The position numbers were made by a program, and so were the translations under genes. The notes beneath the pieces are model-generated. The model worked only from the letters and a program-made list of their open reading frames with translations, made no database searches and was not told the origin of the DNA. Positions 53,401 through 63,702 of a DNA stretch of 64,000 nt are shown piece after piece; the first letter of the stretch is position 1; every line of letters starts with the position of its first letter. Origin of the DNA: Bombyx mori (taxonomy: Eukaryota > Arthropoda > Insecta > Lepidoptera > Bombycidae); assembly GCF_030269925.1 (NCBI RefSeq), contig NC_085135.1, positions 4,402,753-4,466,752 on the forward strand. The letters are read 5' to 3'.

Positions 53401-54260
53401 CGAGCTGCGCGGGTTTTGGTGCCCACGCAGCAACAGCGGCCGCCTCCATCAGCAACTCCTTATTCATTCTTTTCAAGGCCCACCTGGGGAACGAACGGGG
53501 CGCACCTTGCGGGAGCTCCTCCTCACCGCGGGCTCCCGCGGCTGACGACGACGACAAGGAGGAGGCGGAGAGCTCAAATCGGACGTATCTGTGGTCTGAG
53601 AGCGTCTCCGCCCCCTCGAGTACGCGCCAGCCGCGGGTGCGGCGCACGGCGGACGGGGACGCGGACGTCACGTCCACGTGAGATTCCCCGTTCCACCGCA
53701 CGCAAGTCGCGACCGTGCCTCTGTTTAGGAGACAGAGGCCGGTCGCGATCGCCCACTCCGAAAGGGCCTCGCCTCTCGCATCCGTGCGGGGGGAACCCCA
53801 AGCCGTGCACTTGGCATTGAAGTCCCCCGCGACGATGACAGGGCGGGACCCGAGGCGGTGCAAAAGCGCCTCGAGCCCGCCCAGAAACCGCTCGAACTCG
53901 GCGAGGCTCCTGTTCGGAGAAAAGTACGCCCCGATCACGACGGTCCCGTCGATCCTAGCCGCGACGTACCCGGGTCCCCTGGCCACCATTTCCAAGGGGG
54001 GTAACGCCACGGACTGTCTCAACACAATGGCCACGGAGCCGTCGACGTCCCCCATCCAGCAGTCCTGGTCGGTGGGGTCGAAGTATGGCTCCGCAGCGAC
54101 AGCGACGTCGATTGACCACTCCGCCATGGTGTGGACGAGGAGATCCTGTGCCCTGGCGGAGTGGTTCAAATTACTTTGGAGGAAGTGATGGACGCAACCC
54201 ATTACGGGGCTACGTCCATCGTTCCCTCGTCTGTCCCGCCTTGCGGCTGTTCTGGTCAAG
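50438..54260 (-). mobile_element. R1-clade LINE family A, copy 3, 5'-truncated, reverse
   Basis: Begins (element sense) in the last codons of ORF1, contains the whole of ORF2 and the 3' UTR with its hairpins, and ends without poly(A). Immediately upstream, in the same direction, lies the poly(A) of another R1-A tail, repeating the head-to-tail pattern seen at 20.5 kb. Confidence 0.88.
50943..54202 (-). pseudogene. R1-A ORF2, single-base deletion
   Basis: ATG at 54202 (MGCVHHFLQSNLNHSARAQ), with complete endonuclease motifs (GDFNAKCTAWGS, SDHRYVRFEL). Near 52997 one C is missing from CTCGGCAGCTG compared with copy 1, shifting the frame; the RT and zinc motif then read intact to 50943. A 12-bp insertion near 52100 adds four residues next to YADDTLVVAPG. 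Otherwise it is very close to copy 1. Confidence 0.9.
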
Positions 54261-54270
54261 CACCCCAACC

Positions 54271-54366
54271 TTTTTTTTTTTTTTTTTTCGGGTAGAGGGC
54301 CGAACCTCCTACGAGGTCCCCGCGCAAAAGGGGCGCGCGGGGTATGTGAGACTGAACGATCTGCAT
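54271..54366 (-). mobile_element. R1-A 3'-terminal tail with poly(A)
   Basis: Only the last 78 bases of the R1-A 3' UTR (both terminal hairpins) plus 18 A remain, in the same direction as copy 3 and just upstream of it. Its 5' end meets AACATAGCC and the tail of the Jockey-clade LINE. Confidence 0.85.
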
Positions 54367-54396
54367 AACATAGCCTTTTTTTTTCTTTTTTTTTTC

Positions 54397-55268
54397 GGGG
54401 GGAAATCCTCATGGACTACCTCCGCCTGGGGAAAAGCGGAGGGGTGTGCCGGACTCCTACCGGCTAAAACCACCCCGGTGTCCACCCACACGTGCGCGCA
54501 GGGCCGCGGGAATCCAAATTCTTCCGCAGCCCCACACCAGTGCTGGCCCGGTCTGTCCAGGCCTCGTCTCCTGTACGGAGTAGTGAGGCGTTCAGCTACT
54601 CCGTGCATCGCCTCAGAGGCACGCGCCGACACCCGCATACGCCTCCGTCTCAGGTCCATCGAATAGGGGGCGAGGGCTTTCCCAAGTCCCTCGCCCCTGG
54701 ACCCATTCATGGGGGGCGGAAAAGGGCGTTGTCCGCCCTTGTCCTGCGCCCGGTGCGCCTTCTGCGGCCGGGGAAGGGAGTCGAGATCTCCCTCTCCCGT
54801 TCTGCAGTTTCCTTCTGCGACATCACGTCCTCAACCTAACATAGCCTAATCTAACCTAATATGGGGGAGAGAGCAAGCCGCGCTCCTCGCTAGAGTCCTC
54901 CCCCCCTCTCCCCATTGTTACAATTTTTGATGGGAAGGAGGACTGTAGCGGGTGTGAATACCCCATCCCAAAAGGGGGTGGGGGGTGGGGTCAAAGCCCC
55001 TAATGGAAATGAGGCTGCACCTACGGGGTGCAGCCGCGGTCCCCATAGCTAGAGGCTGATGAAACTCACCTCCGAGAGGGGCGCTCATAGGTCCTCCCCG
55101 GCCTCACAGCCGGCGAGGAGCTTTATCTCCGAACGATCGTCGGGGGTACCAATAGCTCCCGCGGCAACGCCGTACCATCCGGTAGTCTGGCGTGCAGCGG
55201 GGCTATGTTGTGGAGATGCTCATGGGGCCCGTTTTCGGCTCGCTTGTACATATTACGGGCAAGCCTAG
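54397..55268 (-). other. 3' UTR of Jockey-clade LINE
   Basis: Non-coding, G/C-rich. Contains the short telomere-like string AACCTAACATAGCCTAATCT continuing to AACCTAA at 54835-54865 (+ strand). Positive-strand frames here are shadows. Confidence 0.6.
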
Positions 55269-57866
55269 TCACAAACTCCACGAGCGACTACCACCACGAA
55301 CCACACCTAGGTCCCGGGCAATAACGGAATTTCTGACGTACTGCCCGGCCCCGACGATAATGCGGAGGGAAAGACTCTGCTGGGCCTGCAACCTAGATCG
55401 CTGGGACGGCGACAACAGGTGATACCAGGCCTCAGCAGCGTATGTGAGGCGGGAACGGACGTATGTCTTGTAAATGGCGAGTTTGGTCCTGGTCGGAAGC
55501 TCGGACGCAAGTACCGGCCGCAACAAGAACCCGGCCGCGCGAGTCTGACCGATGACTCGATTGACGTGCGCGACCATGCTCAAGGAGCGGTCGATGTCGC
55601 ATCCGAGATACCGGACCGTGGTCCTGAACTCGACATTCACACCTCGGAGACTGAGTTTCTTCGGGACGACTCTGATACGGACCGGACCGTAGAGTAAGGC
55701 CGCGGTCTTTCCCACATTGACCGCGACTCTCCAATAGTCCAGCCACTGGGGCAGTAACTCCAAAAGCCTCTGCATCCTCATAATGGCTGCAGAGGGGAAC
55801 GGAGAGGACGAGAAGTAGGCCGAATCGTCAGCGAACAAGGCCAACCTCACGTCCTCCTCCCACGCCCGAAGGTGACCCTCCAGTGTGGGGATGTCATTAG
55901 TGTAAAGGGCGTATAGGATAGGTGATAGGACACTACCCTGGGGAACCCCGGCCGTAATGGGACGCACGGAAGACCGTGCGCCTTCGACCGCGACAAAGAA
56001 GGTTCTGCCCTCCAGATACGACCCGAGCAGTCGCACGTGAGCGTGCGGTAGGCCCGCGTCCCGCAGCTTGTGGACCAGCCCCTCGTGCCACACACGGTCG
56101 AAGGCCTTCTCGATATCGAGAAGGACCGCGACCGTGTATTGGCCCGAGTTTCGCCGGTCCGCCAAGTGTTGCAGGACACGGGTCAGTTGCAGAGTCGTCG
56201 AGTGGCCGCTTCTAAACCCGAATTGCTCCGGCCTGAGCAGAATATACGGCGATATTCTCCTCAGGAGCAGCCGCTCGAACAACTTGCCCACGTGCGAGAG
56301 CAAGGTAATCGGTCGGTAACTGGAGGGCTTTCTCCTGTCCTTGCCGGGTTTGGGCAAGACGATGATCTTGCCCAGTTTCCAAGATCCAGGGAAGTGTCCT
56401 ACCCGGAGAATGGAATTAAACAATCGTGTCATTGCTGACACGATTGAGGGAGGGAGGTTTTGCAGGGCGAAGGGAGGAATACCGTCCTCGCCGGGGGCTT
56501 TGCGCCTCTTCATCAGCTTGATGAGGAGGCGCATCTCGCTGGGAGTGACTAAGTCGTCATCTCCCAGCTCGACTCCCGGCGATTCCGGTTTGAGGAATTG
56601 GATTACGCCCTCTGACACCTCGCGTAGGAATGCAACCATCGAGGGTGCAGAGACATTTGGAGTGAACTGCCGCTCCAGCGAGTTGGCCAGGACTTCAGCA
56701 CGAGCTAACGGTGTAAAACACCGTCTTCCCCCCTCGTCCTCCAAGGGGCAAGTGGGGGAAGGCTTGTTTGTGAGCCGGCGACAGATGCGGTGAAGGAGGG
56801 CCATCGTACGGTCGTCGGACGCGTCCAACAGTCCCGCCTCCCCGAAGTCACCCCGGTAAGTCCGCATCTTAGTCGCCAGCTCATCCTCAAGTCGGTTTAG
56901 CTCGCGCTTAATCCTGGGACACCTAGATGTCGCCCAGAGCCTCCTCAGTGCCCTCTTCCGACGAATTAACGTCTTGAGGTGCACCGGGAGTTCCGCTCTG
57001 GGCCCCCCGCTGGGTACCAGAGTCGTCGCTTGGTCCAGGGCTCCCCTGATGGTGTCAATGAGACGGGAAGCCGCGGTGTCGACCTCATCAGGGGTAGACG
57101 GGTCTTGAAACAAGGATTGGTCGGCCAGCAGTCCCGTAAAGGACTGCCAGTCGACCCTAGGCCTGAGAGGGGATGTCGCGACCCGAGTGAGCCCCAAACC
57201 CACCGAGACCAAGATCGGTAGGTGAGGGGTACTCAGGTCGTACAGTGCCTCTATCGCTAGAGGGCACCGTAGCCCCTTGTGAACACACACGTCCAAGACG
57301 TCCGGTTCGTACCGGGCCAACGTTGGAACGTGGGTGGGTTCGTTGGGGCCGACCACGCAGTAGTCCCCCCTTTCGGCATCCTCGTACAATCGCCTTCCGG
57401 GCGCCGTGATGATTCGGGAGCCCCAAGCGACATGTTTCGCATTAAGGTCCTCGACCACCAAATCCGGATGGCGATCATGGTTCAAGGCCCGTCTAATGTC
57501 GTCCTCGACAAAATCAGGACCCGGGGGGGGATACGCGGCATAAATCCGCAATTCGGCTCCCGGTACGTGGACCCTCACCCCGACCGTTCTGGTAGAGGCA
57601 AAGGTCAGTAGCTCAAGCTCCTCGTGCACCACGTTACTCCTGACGAGCGCCGCAGTGCCCCTGAACGGGCGCCCGTTGGAGGTCAGTTCGTCCCGTCGGC
57701 ACACGAAGTAGTTGGGCATCCTAAAATCTTGTCGAGGTTTGAGCTTGGTCTCGCCCAGGAGGATAACCTGCGGGTCATACTCCTGGGCGAGTCGGATTAG
57801 CTCCGACCTTCGGGACCCTATCCCGTCGGGGTTCCAATAGATGATGCGCAGCTCCTGGCTAGCCAT
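55269..57866 (-). CDS. Jockey-clade ORF2 (endonuclease/RT), open frame with altered endonuclease motif
   Basis: 865 codons from ATG 57866; the frame upstream opens only with TTG. Endonuclease: IIYWNPDGIGSR, LGETKL and DLNAKHVAWGSR. The last catalytic motif, normally SDH, reads STPHLPIL near residue 210, so the Asp is replaced. Reverse transcriptase at about 450-720: APGEDGIPPFAL, YRPITLLSHVGKLFERLL, LLDIEKAFDRVW, AGVPQGSVLSPILYALYTND and the catalytic FADDSAYFSS. There is no RNase H domain, as expected for the Jockey clade. The frame is uninterrupted, so RT activity is conceivable, but target nicking is doubtful. The start codon lies in the loop of a 9-bp hairpin. Confidence 0.87.
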   Translation of the reverse strand: MASQELRIIYWNPDGIGSRRSELIRLAQEYDPQVILLGETKLKPRQDFRMPNYFVCRRDELTSNGRPFRGTAALVRSNVVHEELELLTFASTRTVGVRVHVPGAELRIYAAYPPPGPDFVEDDIRRALNHDRHPDLVVEDLNAKHVAWGSRIITAPGRRLYEDAERGDYCVVGPNEPTHVPTLARYEPDVLDVCVHKGLRCPLAIEALYDLSTPHLPILVSVGLGLTRVATSPLRPRVDWQSFTGLLADQSLFQDPSTPDEVDTAASRLIDTIRGALDQATTLVPSGGPRAELPVHLKTLIRRKRALRRLWATSRCPRIKRELNRLEDELATKMRTYRGDFGEAGLLDASDDRTMALLHRICRRLTNKPSPTCPLEDEGGRRCFTPLARAEVLANSLERQFTPNVSAPSMVAFLREVSEGVIQFLKPESPGVELGDDDLVTPSEMRLLIKLMKRRKAPGEDGIPPFALQNLPPSIVSAMTRLFNSILRVGHFPGSWKLGKIIVLPKPGKDRRKPSSYRPITLLSHVGKLFERLLLRRISPYILLRPEQFGFRSGHSTTLQLTRVLQHLADRRNSGQYTVAVLLDIEKAFDRVWHEGLVHKLRDAGLPHAHVRLLGSYLEGRTFFVAVEGARSSVRPITAGVPQGSVLSPILYALYTNDIPTLEGHLRAWEEDVRLALFADDSAYFSSSPFPSAAIMRMQRLLELLPQWLDYWRVAVNVGKTAALLYGPVRIRVVPKKLSLRGVNVEFRTTVRYLGCDIDRSLSMVAHVNRVIGQTRAAGFLLRPVLASELPTRTKLAIYKTYVRSRLTYAAEAWYHLLSPSQRSRLQAQQSLSLRIIVGAGQYVRNSVIARDLGVVRGGSRSWSL

Positions 57867-57876
57867 TGAGCTGCGC
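57846..57876 (-). other. Hairpin presenting the ORF2 start codon
   Basis: GCGCAGCTC (element sense, 57876-57868) pairs with GAGCTGCGC (57854-57846), a perfect 9-bp stem. The 13-base loop AATGGCTAGCCAG contains the ORF2 ATG. It sits 61 bases after the ORF1 stop. Confidence 0.6.
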
Positions 57877-57936
57877 AATCATCCGGTAGAACCCCGCGAG
57901 CAAGGCCCCGAAGGGACTGGCTCCCGAGGCGATCTC

Positions 57937-58620
57937 TCAGATCACTCCGGAGATCACCTCGGACAGTTTCTCCCACAGGGAGAGGAGCCAGGCAGCAAAG
58001 CCGGCAGGCTGCTTGTCCTGTCGGCCACTGCGCCGCTCTCTCTGCGGGCGGGGTGGTAGTGGGGGCTGTGAGTCGCCCAGAGTGATGTTTGCGTTCTGGG
58101 GCGGGTCGATGGCTGTCGTCTCCATTGGACATGGAGGTTCGGTAGCTTGCGCAACTTGGCCTTCTCTCAGGGCAGCTGCTTCTTCCACTAATTTTTTTTT
58201 CTTTTCCTTGGCCTTTATTTTTTTTTCTTGTTTTTTTTTTTGAGTTTTAGTTAGGGCAGCTTGTAGATTGGATACTGCCTTATTGCTGGAACGAGGGGCA
58301 GGTCGCGGCTTTATAGCCTGTCGCTGCGGGTTTGCTTCTGCCATCAGGGTGGCCGCTGTTGGGTTGGCCTCCACAGTGGCAGGTTGCTCTGTAACCGGAG
58401 GGAGAGTGGGGGGTTGAGAAGTCTTCCCCTTGCCCTTACCCTTCAGAGATGGGCGTGGACCGAGACGTGGAGCGGGGGTAGGGGCTTGGCCGGCACGCGT
58501 CGCTGCTTGCGGTACGGGGGGAGGAATAGCGACCCCCATCATCCGCGCCCTCCTGCGGTAGATCACACACCGTTTGTCAACAGCGGCGTGGCCCTTCGCG
58601 CAGTTGGCGCAGGTGAGGGG
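57937..58620 (-). pseudogene. Jockey-clade ORF1, C-terminal part
   Basis: Starts (truncated) with a last zinc knuckle, CANCAKGHAAVDKRC, followed by a basic/Pro-rich region. A Lys/Glu-rich coiled segment (KKQEKKIKAKEKKKK) and a hydrophobic tail ending EVISGVI follow. The capsid-like and earlier zinc parts lie beyond the truncation at about 58630. Confidence 0.75.
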
Positions 58621-58639
58621 TCCCTCCCGAAAACCCCTG

Positions 58640-58976
58640 CTTCGATAGGTGGGGAGTTATATGCCCGGGCAGAGGGGTTACCCCGAGGCCCGCTCCATGC
58701 CCCCGCAAGGGGGTACGACGACCCCACGACTCTCGAGCTCAGAAGCGAGCGAGTCGCCGTGTCGGACGGAGCGCTCTTGCGTAATATACGCTCTGAGTTC
58801 ATTTCTGGTTTTATTGACTTACGAAGACCGCTTACCATGTTTGTATTACCTTTGGTAGGCAGCGGCTTGGCTCTGCCCCTGGCATTGCTGAAGTCCATGG
58901 GCGACGGTAACCACTCACCATCAGGTGGGCCGTATGCCCGTCTGCCTACAAAGGCAATAAAAAAATAAATAAAAAA
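58640..58976 (+). mobile_element. BMC1-type LINE 3' tail (last ~135 bp certain)
   Basis: From about 58845 the sequence GGCTTGGCTCTGCCCCTGGC...AACCACTCACCATCAGGTGG...CGTCTGCCTACAAAGGCAATAA with an A-rich end is the common 3' end of BMC1-type LINEs in Bombyx, which shares its last bases with Bm1. The 58640-58840 part is probably the same element but is not recognisable to me. Confidence 0.65.
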
Positions 58977-59189
58977 TATGTCGCTACCCGAAAGTGGAAA
59001 TACTCCAACATGTATACAGCCTTATTTAAAGTGCTTCTTCAGCACTACTGTCTTACTGTCTTGTTACTAAATACATATTTTACACAATAAACCGAACCTT
59101 CAAACTGAATGGACGTATTATTTACTCTCTGCTAATCCATCGTGACCAGACCACACCACACAATTGTTGTCCCATATTACCATAAAACA
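58977..59189. other. No gene seen
   Basis: AT-rich segment, probably LTR or UTR of the BEL fragment that follows. Nothing can be assigned. Confidence 0.3.
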
Positions 59190-59487
59190 ACACATATGCT
59201 GGTCAATAGTCCTAGCATGGCTAAACACACCTCCTCATAGACTTCAGGTCTTTGAAGCTAACAGGGTTGTCAAGATAACATCCACTCCAATCACCTCCAC
59301 ATGGAAACATGTTCCTACAAACCTGAACCCTGCAGACTGTGCGAGCAGGGGAATGTCTGCCCGGTCACTATCAGCTCATGATCTTTGGTGGTCTCCTAGC
59401 TGGCTGAAGGAGCCTCCTTCCACCTGGCCCAAGATGCCTCCTGCTCTAGGCCACCATGCATTACCAGGTCTGAAGCCTGTGGCGGGT
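59190..59487 (+). pseudogene. BEL/Pao pol fragment (RNase H end)
   Basis: The frame contains SIVLAWLNTPPHRLQVFEANR, HVPTNLNPADCASRG and HDLWWSPSWL, the characteristic BEL/Pao segment between RNase H and integrase. It is a bare fragment of about 100 residues, unlike either BEL element above in detail. Confidence 0.8.
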
Positions 59488-59687
59488 AGCCATCATACAA
59501 CGCAAGATAATTGCCAGATGCCTGAATCTCGCTTACGACATATTCAAGATAAAGCGCATATATACAAGTTCCGAACAACATTTGGACCGTCGGTCTACCG
59601 AGCAATATCACCCGCTCGGTGGAAGATCTTCCCTTTGTCGTTGAACTTCCTCAAACTGGGTCAATTATCTTGCGTTGTATGATGGCT
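59488..59687. repeat. Perfect 26-bp inverted repeat around 148 bp
   Basis: AGCCATCATACAACGCAAGA... at 59488-59513 is the exact reverse complement of 59662-59687. The interior is not recognisable. The flanks are two different elements (BEL fragment, then reverse Gypsy RT fragment). Confidence 0.8.
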
Positions 59688-59933
59688 TGTATCTGGGCAG
59701 CGTTAGGTAGGAATCGGCGATAAAAATTTATCATGCCCAAAAATCGCCGGAGTTCTCTGACGGTTTTTGGGACAGGAAATTTGCGATTGGCTCGACCTTG
59801 CTTACAGAGGCTTGGTGCCCTTTTCGGAAATTTGGTAACCCAAAAACGTGACTTCTGGAACGCCGAAGACACATTTGGTAGTATTGACCAAAACGCCATA
59901 CTCTTTCATGCATTCCGATTTGAGCACCCTATA
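59688..59933 (-). pseudogene. Gypsy-type RT/connection fragment
   Basis: In reverse: KCVFGVPEVTFLG (after frame correction), then VPKTVRELRRFLGMINFYRRFLPNAAQIQA. This is the hallmark end of Gypsy-group reverse transcriptases. Frameshifted, about 80 residues. Confidence 0.8.
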
Positions 59934-59934
59934 G

Positions 59935-60172
59935 TGTGTAAGTCAGTTCAGTATAATTAAAGTCGTCGCACAGACAATACGTGTTTTAATCAACAACATT
60001 TAGGCCCCACACCTCATGGCGACCCTGCCTTGCGCAATCACCTAGGTATCGGGTTTCGCGCCAGGTACCGGGCGACGGCGCGACGGACAAATACGCGAGA
60101 TCAGCGAATTCCTGTGTGCCTCAGTGCACGAAGTTATTATTTTTGAATTATAAAAGTTATAAAACAAAGGAG
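59935..60172 (+). other. Possible LTR end, primer-binding site and leader
   Basis: A TG-starting AT-rich stretch ends …CACACCTCA at 60016, directly followed by TGGCGACCCTGCC, which looks like a primer-binding site after an LTR. An ATG at 60173 opens only about 30 codons. The source element is unknown. Confidence 0.45.
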
Positions 60173-60246
60173 AATGACGCCAACCACTGCACCGACAACG
60201 TCGTTTGAAGACGATCAACAGAAATTTTATATTAAAATTATATTCA

Positions 60247-60516
60247 ATGGGCAACGGAAACAATAAGCAAGAGATAAAGGAGGTGATTATTGGAGAAAAT
60301 ACTATGATAGAGTCTCATATCGAGAGGAACAACATCATATTGCTGTCGGCCTTGGGAATAATAATACTTGTGATTTTCGCTGTACTTATGAAAAAAGTAC
60401 TGGACAAACAGAAGAAATGGATAGATAAAAGAATTAATACTGAGTTTATAAGAAGAATGCGTATACGGCTGTCCAAAAGGATCCATGGCGAAGGAGAAGG
60501 AGTTGGGGATGTGTAG
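60247..60516 (+). CDS. Small single-pass membrane protein ORF, unrecognised
   Basis: 89 codons from the ATG at 60247; the frame upstream has only a TTG. The N-terminus MGNGNNK fits an N-myristoylation signal (Gly2, small residue at 6). A hydrophilic stretch is followed by one hydrophobic segment (NIILLSALGIIILVIFAVLM, about residues 29-48). A strongly basic tail ends it (KQKKWIDKR...RRMRIRLSKR). It lies between a putative LTR/primer-site segment and a reverse Copia element and is in the orientation of the former. Possibly an accessory ORF of an LTR element; I cannot name a family. The short length makes a chance ORF possible, but the domain layout argues against it. Confidence 0.45.
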   Translation: MGNGNNKQEIKEVIIGENTMIESHIERNNIILLSALGIIILVIFAVLMKKVLDKQKKWIDKRINTEFIRRMRIRLSKRIHGEGEGVGDV

Positions 60517-60845
60517 TGCTTTAATTTTTATTTTTTTTATTATCTTTTTTTTCTGTGAGCTATAAAGCTAAAAGTGCTGGTTGTGTTTTGTAATAAAACA
60601 CGCTCGGAGGTTGTTCACAGACTAACTATATTTCATTCTTAAAATAGACAATTATGAGGTGTGCCAAATATTTGCTAACAAATGTCGCCACCAGCACTCC
60701 ACAGAACATTATTTTGATACTAACTTTAACACCTCAACTTATCAAAATAATCTAAACCTTAAATAACAATTCAAAAGCATACTGTCACAAACAATCCAGT
60801 AAATGCATACTTAGCTACTTAAAATATATTTATTTTTTTTATAAA
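60517..60845 (-). other. Copia 3' UTR/LTR region
   Basis: AT-rich region after the Copia pol stop. Contains the hairpin GTGTTTT-GTAAT-AAAACAC at 60584-60602. It presumably includes the 3' LTR of the Copia element, but no second LTR is in the window to compare. Confidence 0.4.
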
Positions 60846-63698
60846 TTACACAATAATATGCATGCCTAGCTTCTTAACAAAATAGCTATGTTTGACACTA
60901 CTCAAGCCCTTTGTTAACAGGTCTGCAGGCATTTCAGATGTTGGCAGATAAACTATTTTTACATGTTTGTTAGCAACTGCTTCTCTAACAAAATGGTGAC
61001 GCACGTCAATGTGCTTAGTTCTTTTATGGAACATTAGATTCTCTGTCAACTTCTGAGCCCCTTGATTGTCGTTGTACAAGGTTATTGTATAATTACAAAA
61101 ATCTACAATCTCATTCAACAAGTTCTTTAAATATATAGCCTCTTTACAAGCCTCAGTTATAGCCATGTATTCAGCTTCTGTACTAGATAGGGCTGTAGTC
61201 TGCTGTTTTTTACATTCATATGAGATAACAGATCCTGAAAACTTAAAGTAAAAACCTGTATAAGATTTTCTATCTACAGTATTTGAGGCCCAGTCTGCAT
61301 CAACAAAACCCTCTAAGTTACAATCATCTTTAGTAAACATAAGCCCATAAGATTTAGTTTTGCTTAAATATCTTAAAATTCGTTTTGCATGCTTCCAATG
61401 TATAAGTGAATAACTATTATTAAATTGGCTCAAAAAACTTACGCTATAAGATATGTCTGGGCGAGTTAAGACACTTAAATACATTAAGCTTCCTATTAAT
61501 TGTTGAAATGGGTATTGTTTACAAACATCAACACTTTTCTCTAGCTTTAAATTATTCTCAATTGGTGTATCAACACCATTACAATTTGTCATATTAAATT
61601 TATTTAATATGTAATCCACAAAATGTTTTTGATCTAGTGAAATGGAACCATTTTTATACATTTGAATTCTAATGCCTAAACATTGTTTTAACTGTCCTAA
61701 GTCTTTAATCTTAAATTTTTTTATTAGTACACTCTTAATCTCATTTACCATATCTTGACAATTAGAAAATATAAAAAAATCATCTACAAAAACTGCTATT
61801 ATGATCAGTTCTTTTTCACTCCTTTTAATATATAAACATGGTTCTAATTTTAACCTAACAAAGTTGGAGTTTAATAAACAATCATTTATTCTTTCATTCC
61901 AAGCTCTGGCCGATTGTTTCAAACCATAAATTGCGCGTTTTAATTTAAGTATACAATTTTCTTTACAATCTAAATTAGGAGGAACATGCATGTATACATT
62001 TTCATTTAGATAACCATTTAGGAATGCTGTAGTGACATCCAAATGAGTAATTTTTAAGTTAAGTTTCACACTTAATGCGAATAAAAGTCTCAAAGTAGAG
62101 TAACGAAGCACTGGTGAGTATGTCTCGGTATAGTCCAAACCTTCTTTTTGAGTAAAACCTTTTGCTACCAGTCTAGCCCTATAACGCACTTTACCATCAC
62201 ATTCAAACTTTTTCTTAAAAACCCATTTACATTGCACTATCCTATCAGCTTCTTTTCTGTCAACAAATTCCCATGCTTGGTTTTCTTCAAATGCCTTCAG
62301 TTCTTCTGCCATCGCCTGTTCCCACAGTTCCTTCTCTGGTCCATTTATTGCTGTTTCATAGCTCAGTTCTTCACCACAGGATTCCAGCTCATCCACAATG
62401 CAGAGATTGGAATAGCCATATCTTTCTACTGGCTTTCTCTTGCGCTTACCAAGCTCCTGTAAGTTTTGAATATTTTCTTCTAAAATGGATTCTAAGGTTG
62501 ACTCATTTTCACTTTCATACACCGATTGGTATGAATCTTCGTGGGAGCTCGATGAGTCATAAATATATGTAGGATCGTTAGCATCTATAGTTGAATTTTC
62601 TGATATGCTTCTCTCTTTCTCTGAATTTTCAACTTTCTCCAACACTTTTTCATTATTTACTACTACCTGAGCTGTGTCCGAGTGTTCTTTCTCTATTATA
62701 ATGACGTCCCTGCTCGTAGTAATCTTCCTGGTTTTGGGGTTATATAATCTGTAACCTTTCACGTTATCCGGATAACCAACTAGAATTAATTTGTCAGCCT
62801 TCTTATCCCATTTTTGTCTTTGCACTTTGGGAACATGCGCCATTACTTTACTTCCAAATATCCTGACATAGCTCAAATCTGGCTTCTTGCCTGTCCACTT
62901 CTCAAATGGTGTCATCATGCCTAGACTGACAGCTGGGATTCTATTCATTAGGTATACTGCAGTATTTACTGCTTCACCCCAAAAACTTTTGTCGAGATCT
63001 GATTCAAACAGTAAACATCTAGCCCGTTCAACTACAGTTCTGTTGAACCTTTCTGAGAGTACATTCTGTTGTGGAGTGTGAGGATTAGTCTTCTGATGGA
63101 TGATTCCAGTTTGTTTTAAGAAGCCTTCCATCTCTTGTGAACAAAACTCACCTCCGTTATCTGTTCTCAGTATTTTGATCTTGTTTCCTGTTTGATTCTC
63201 CACCAAAACATGAAATTCTTCGAAATGCTGGAATACTCCTTCAAGAAATAGACATAAGTCATTCTGCTGGCATCATCTATGAACAGAAGAAAGTACTTTG
63301 CTTGACCAATTGATTTGGTCTCCATCGGCCCACATAAATCTGAGTGTATTACTTCTAGTAGTATATCACTTCTATGATTAGCAGATGGGAAAGGAAAACG
63401 AGCCTGTTTGCCCTCACAGCACACTTCACAGTTCTTGATCTGAATATCAGCTTTCTTATCAAAAGTAACCCCTTTCACAGCACCTTCTTTCATCATTTCT
63501 AAAGATTTACTGTTTACATGTCCTAGTCTTCTATGCCACATTGTCATGGCCAATAATGCACTCTCTGGTCTTTGTATTTGTAGTTTGTACACACCATTAG
63601 TTAAGTTTGCAATTCCTATAAGCTCATTTACTGGATTATATATTAAACAAACATCCTTCTTAAATGACACTTTGTTGCCATTTACTATCAGTTGACTT
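60846..63698 (-). pseudogene. Copia-type pol (integrase, RT, RNase H), one frameshift, 5' cut by SINE
   Basis: In element sense: GAG-pre-integrase zinc module (WHRRLGHVNSKSL...CEVCCEGK), integrase (IHSDLCGPM, then TDNGGEFCS and QQNVLSERFNRT), then RT (ARLVAKGFTQKEGLDYTETY, catalytic VFVDDFFIFS near 61760). RNase H follows (DADWASNTVDRKSYTGF, STEAEYMA) to the stop at 60846. A frameshift near 63215-63245 separates the first part of integrase from the rest; otherwise the frame is open for 786 codons. Gag, protease and the 5' LTR are absent because the Bm1 SINE begins at about 63700. Copia-type elements such as Yokozuna are described on the B. mori W; identity with it is not tested. Confidence 0.88.
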
Positions 63699-63702
63699 TT
63701 GG

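Larger units (their letters stand above)
54376..58630 (-). mobile_element. Jockey-clade LINE copy 3 (different family), 5'-truncated
   Basis: In element sense: the end of ORF1 (one zinc knuckle), ORF2, an 870-base 3' UTR and an A-run (54376-54395, with one G interruption). The ORF2 is only distantly related to that of the Jockey-like element at 10-12.6 kb. Confidence 0.87.

Noticed and set aside
52810..53820. 336-codon forward frame opposite R1-A copy 3
   Set aside because: Antisense shadow of ORF2, Ala/Arg/Pro-rich, no motif.
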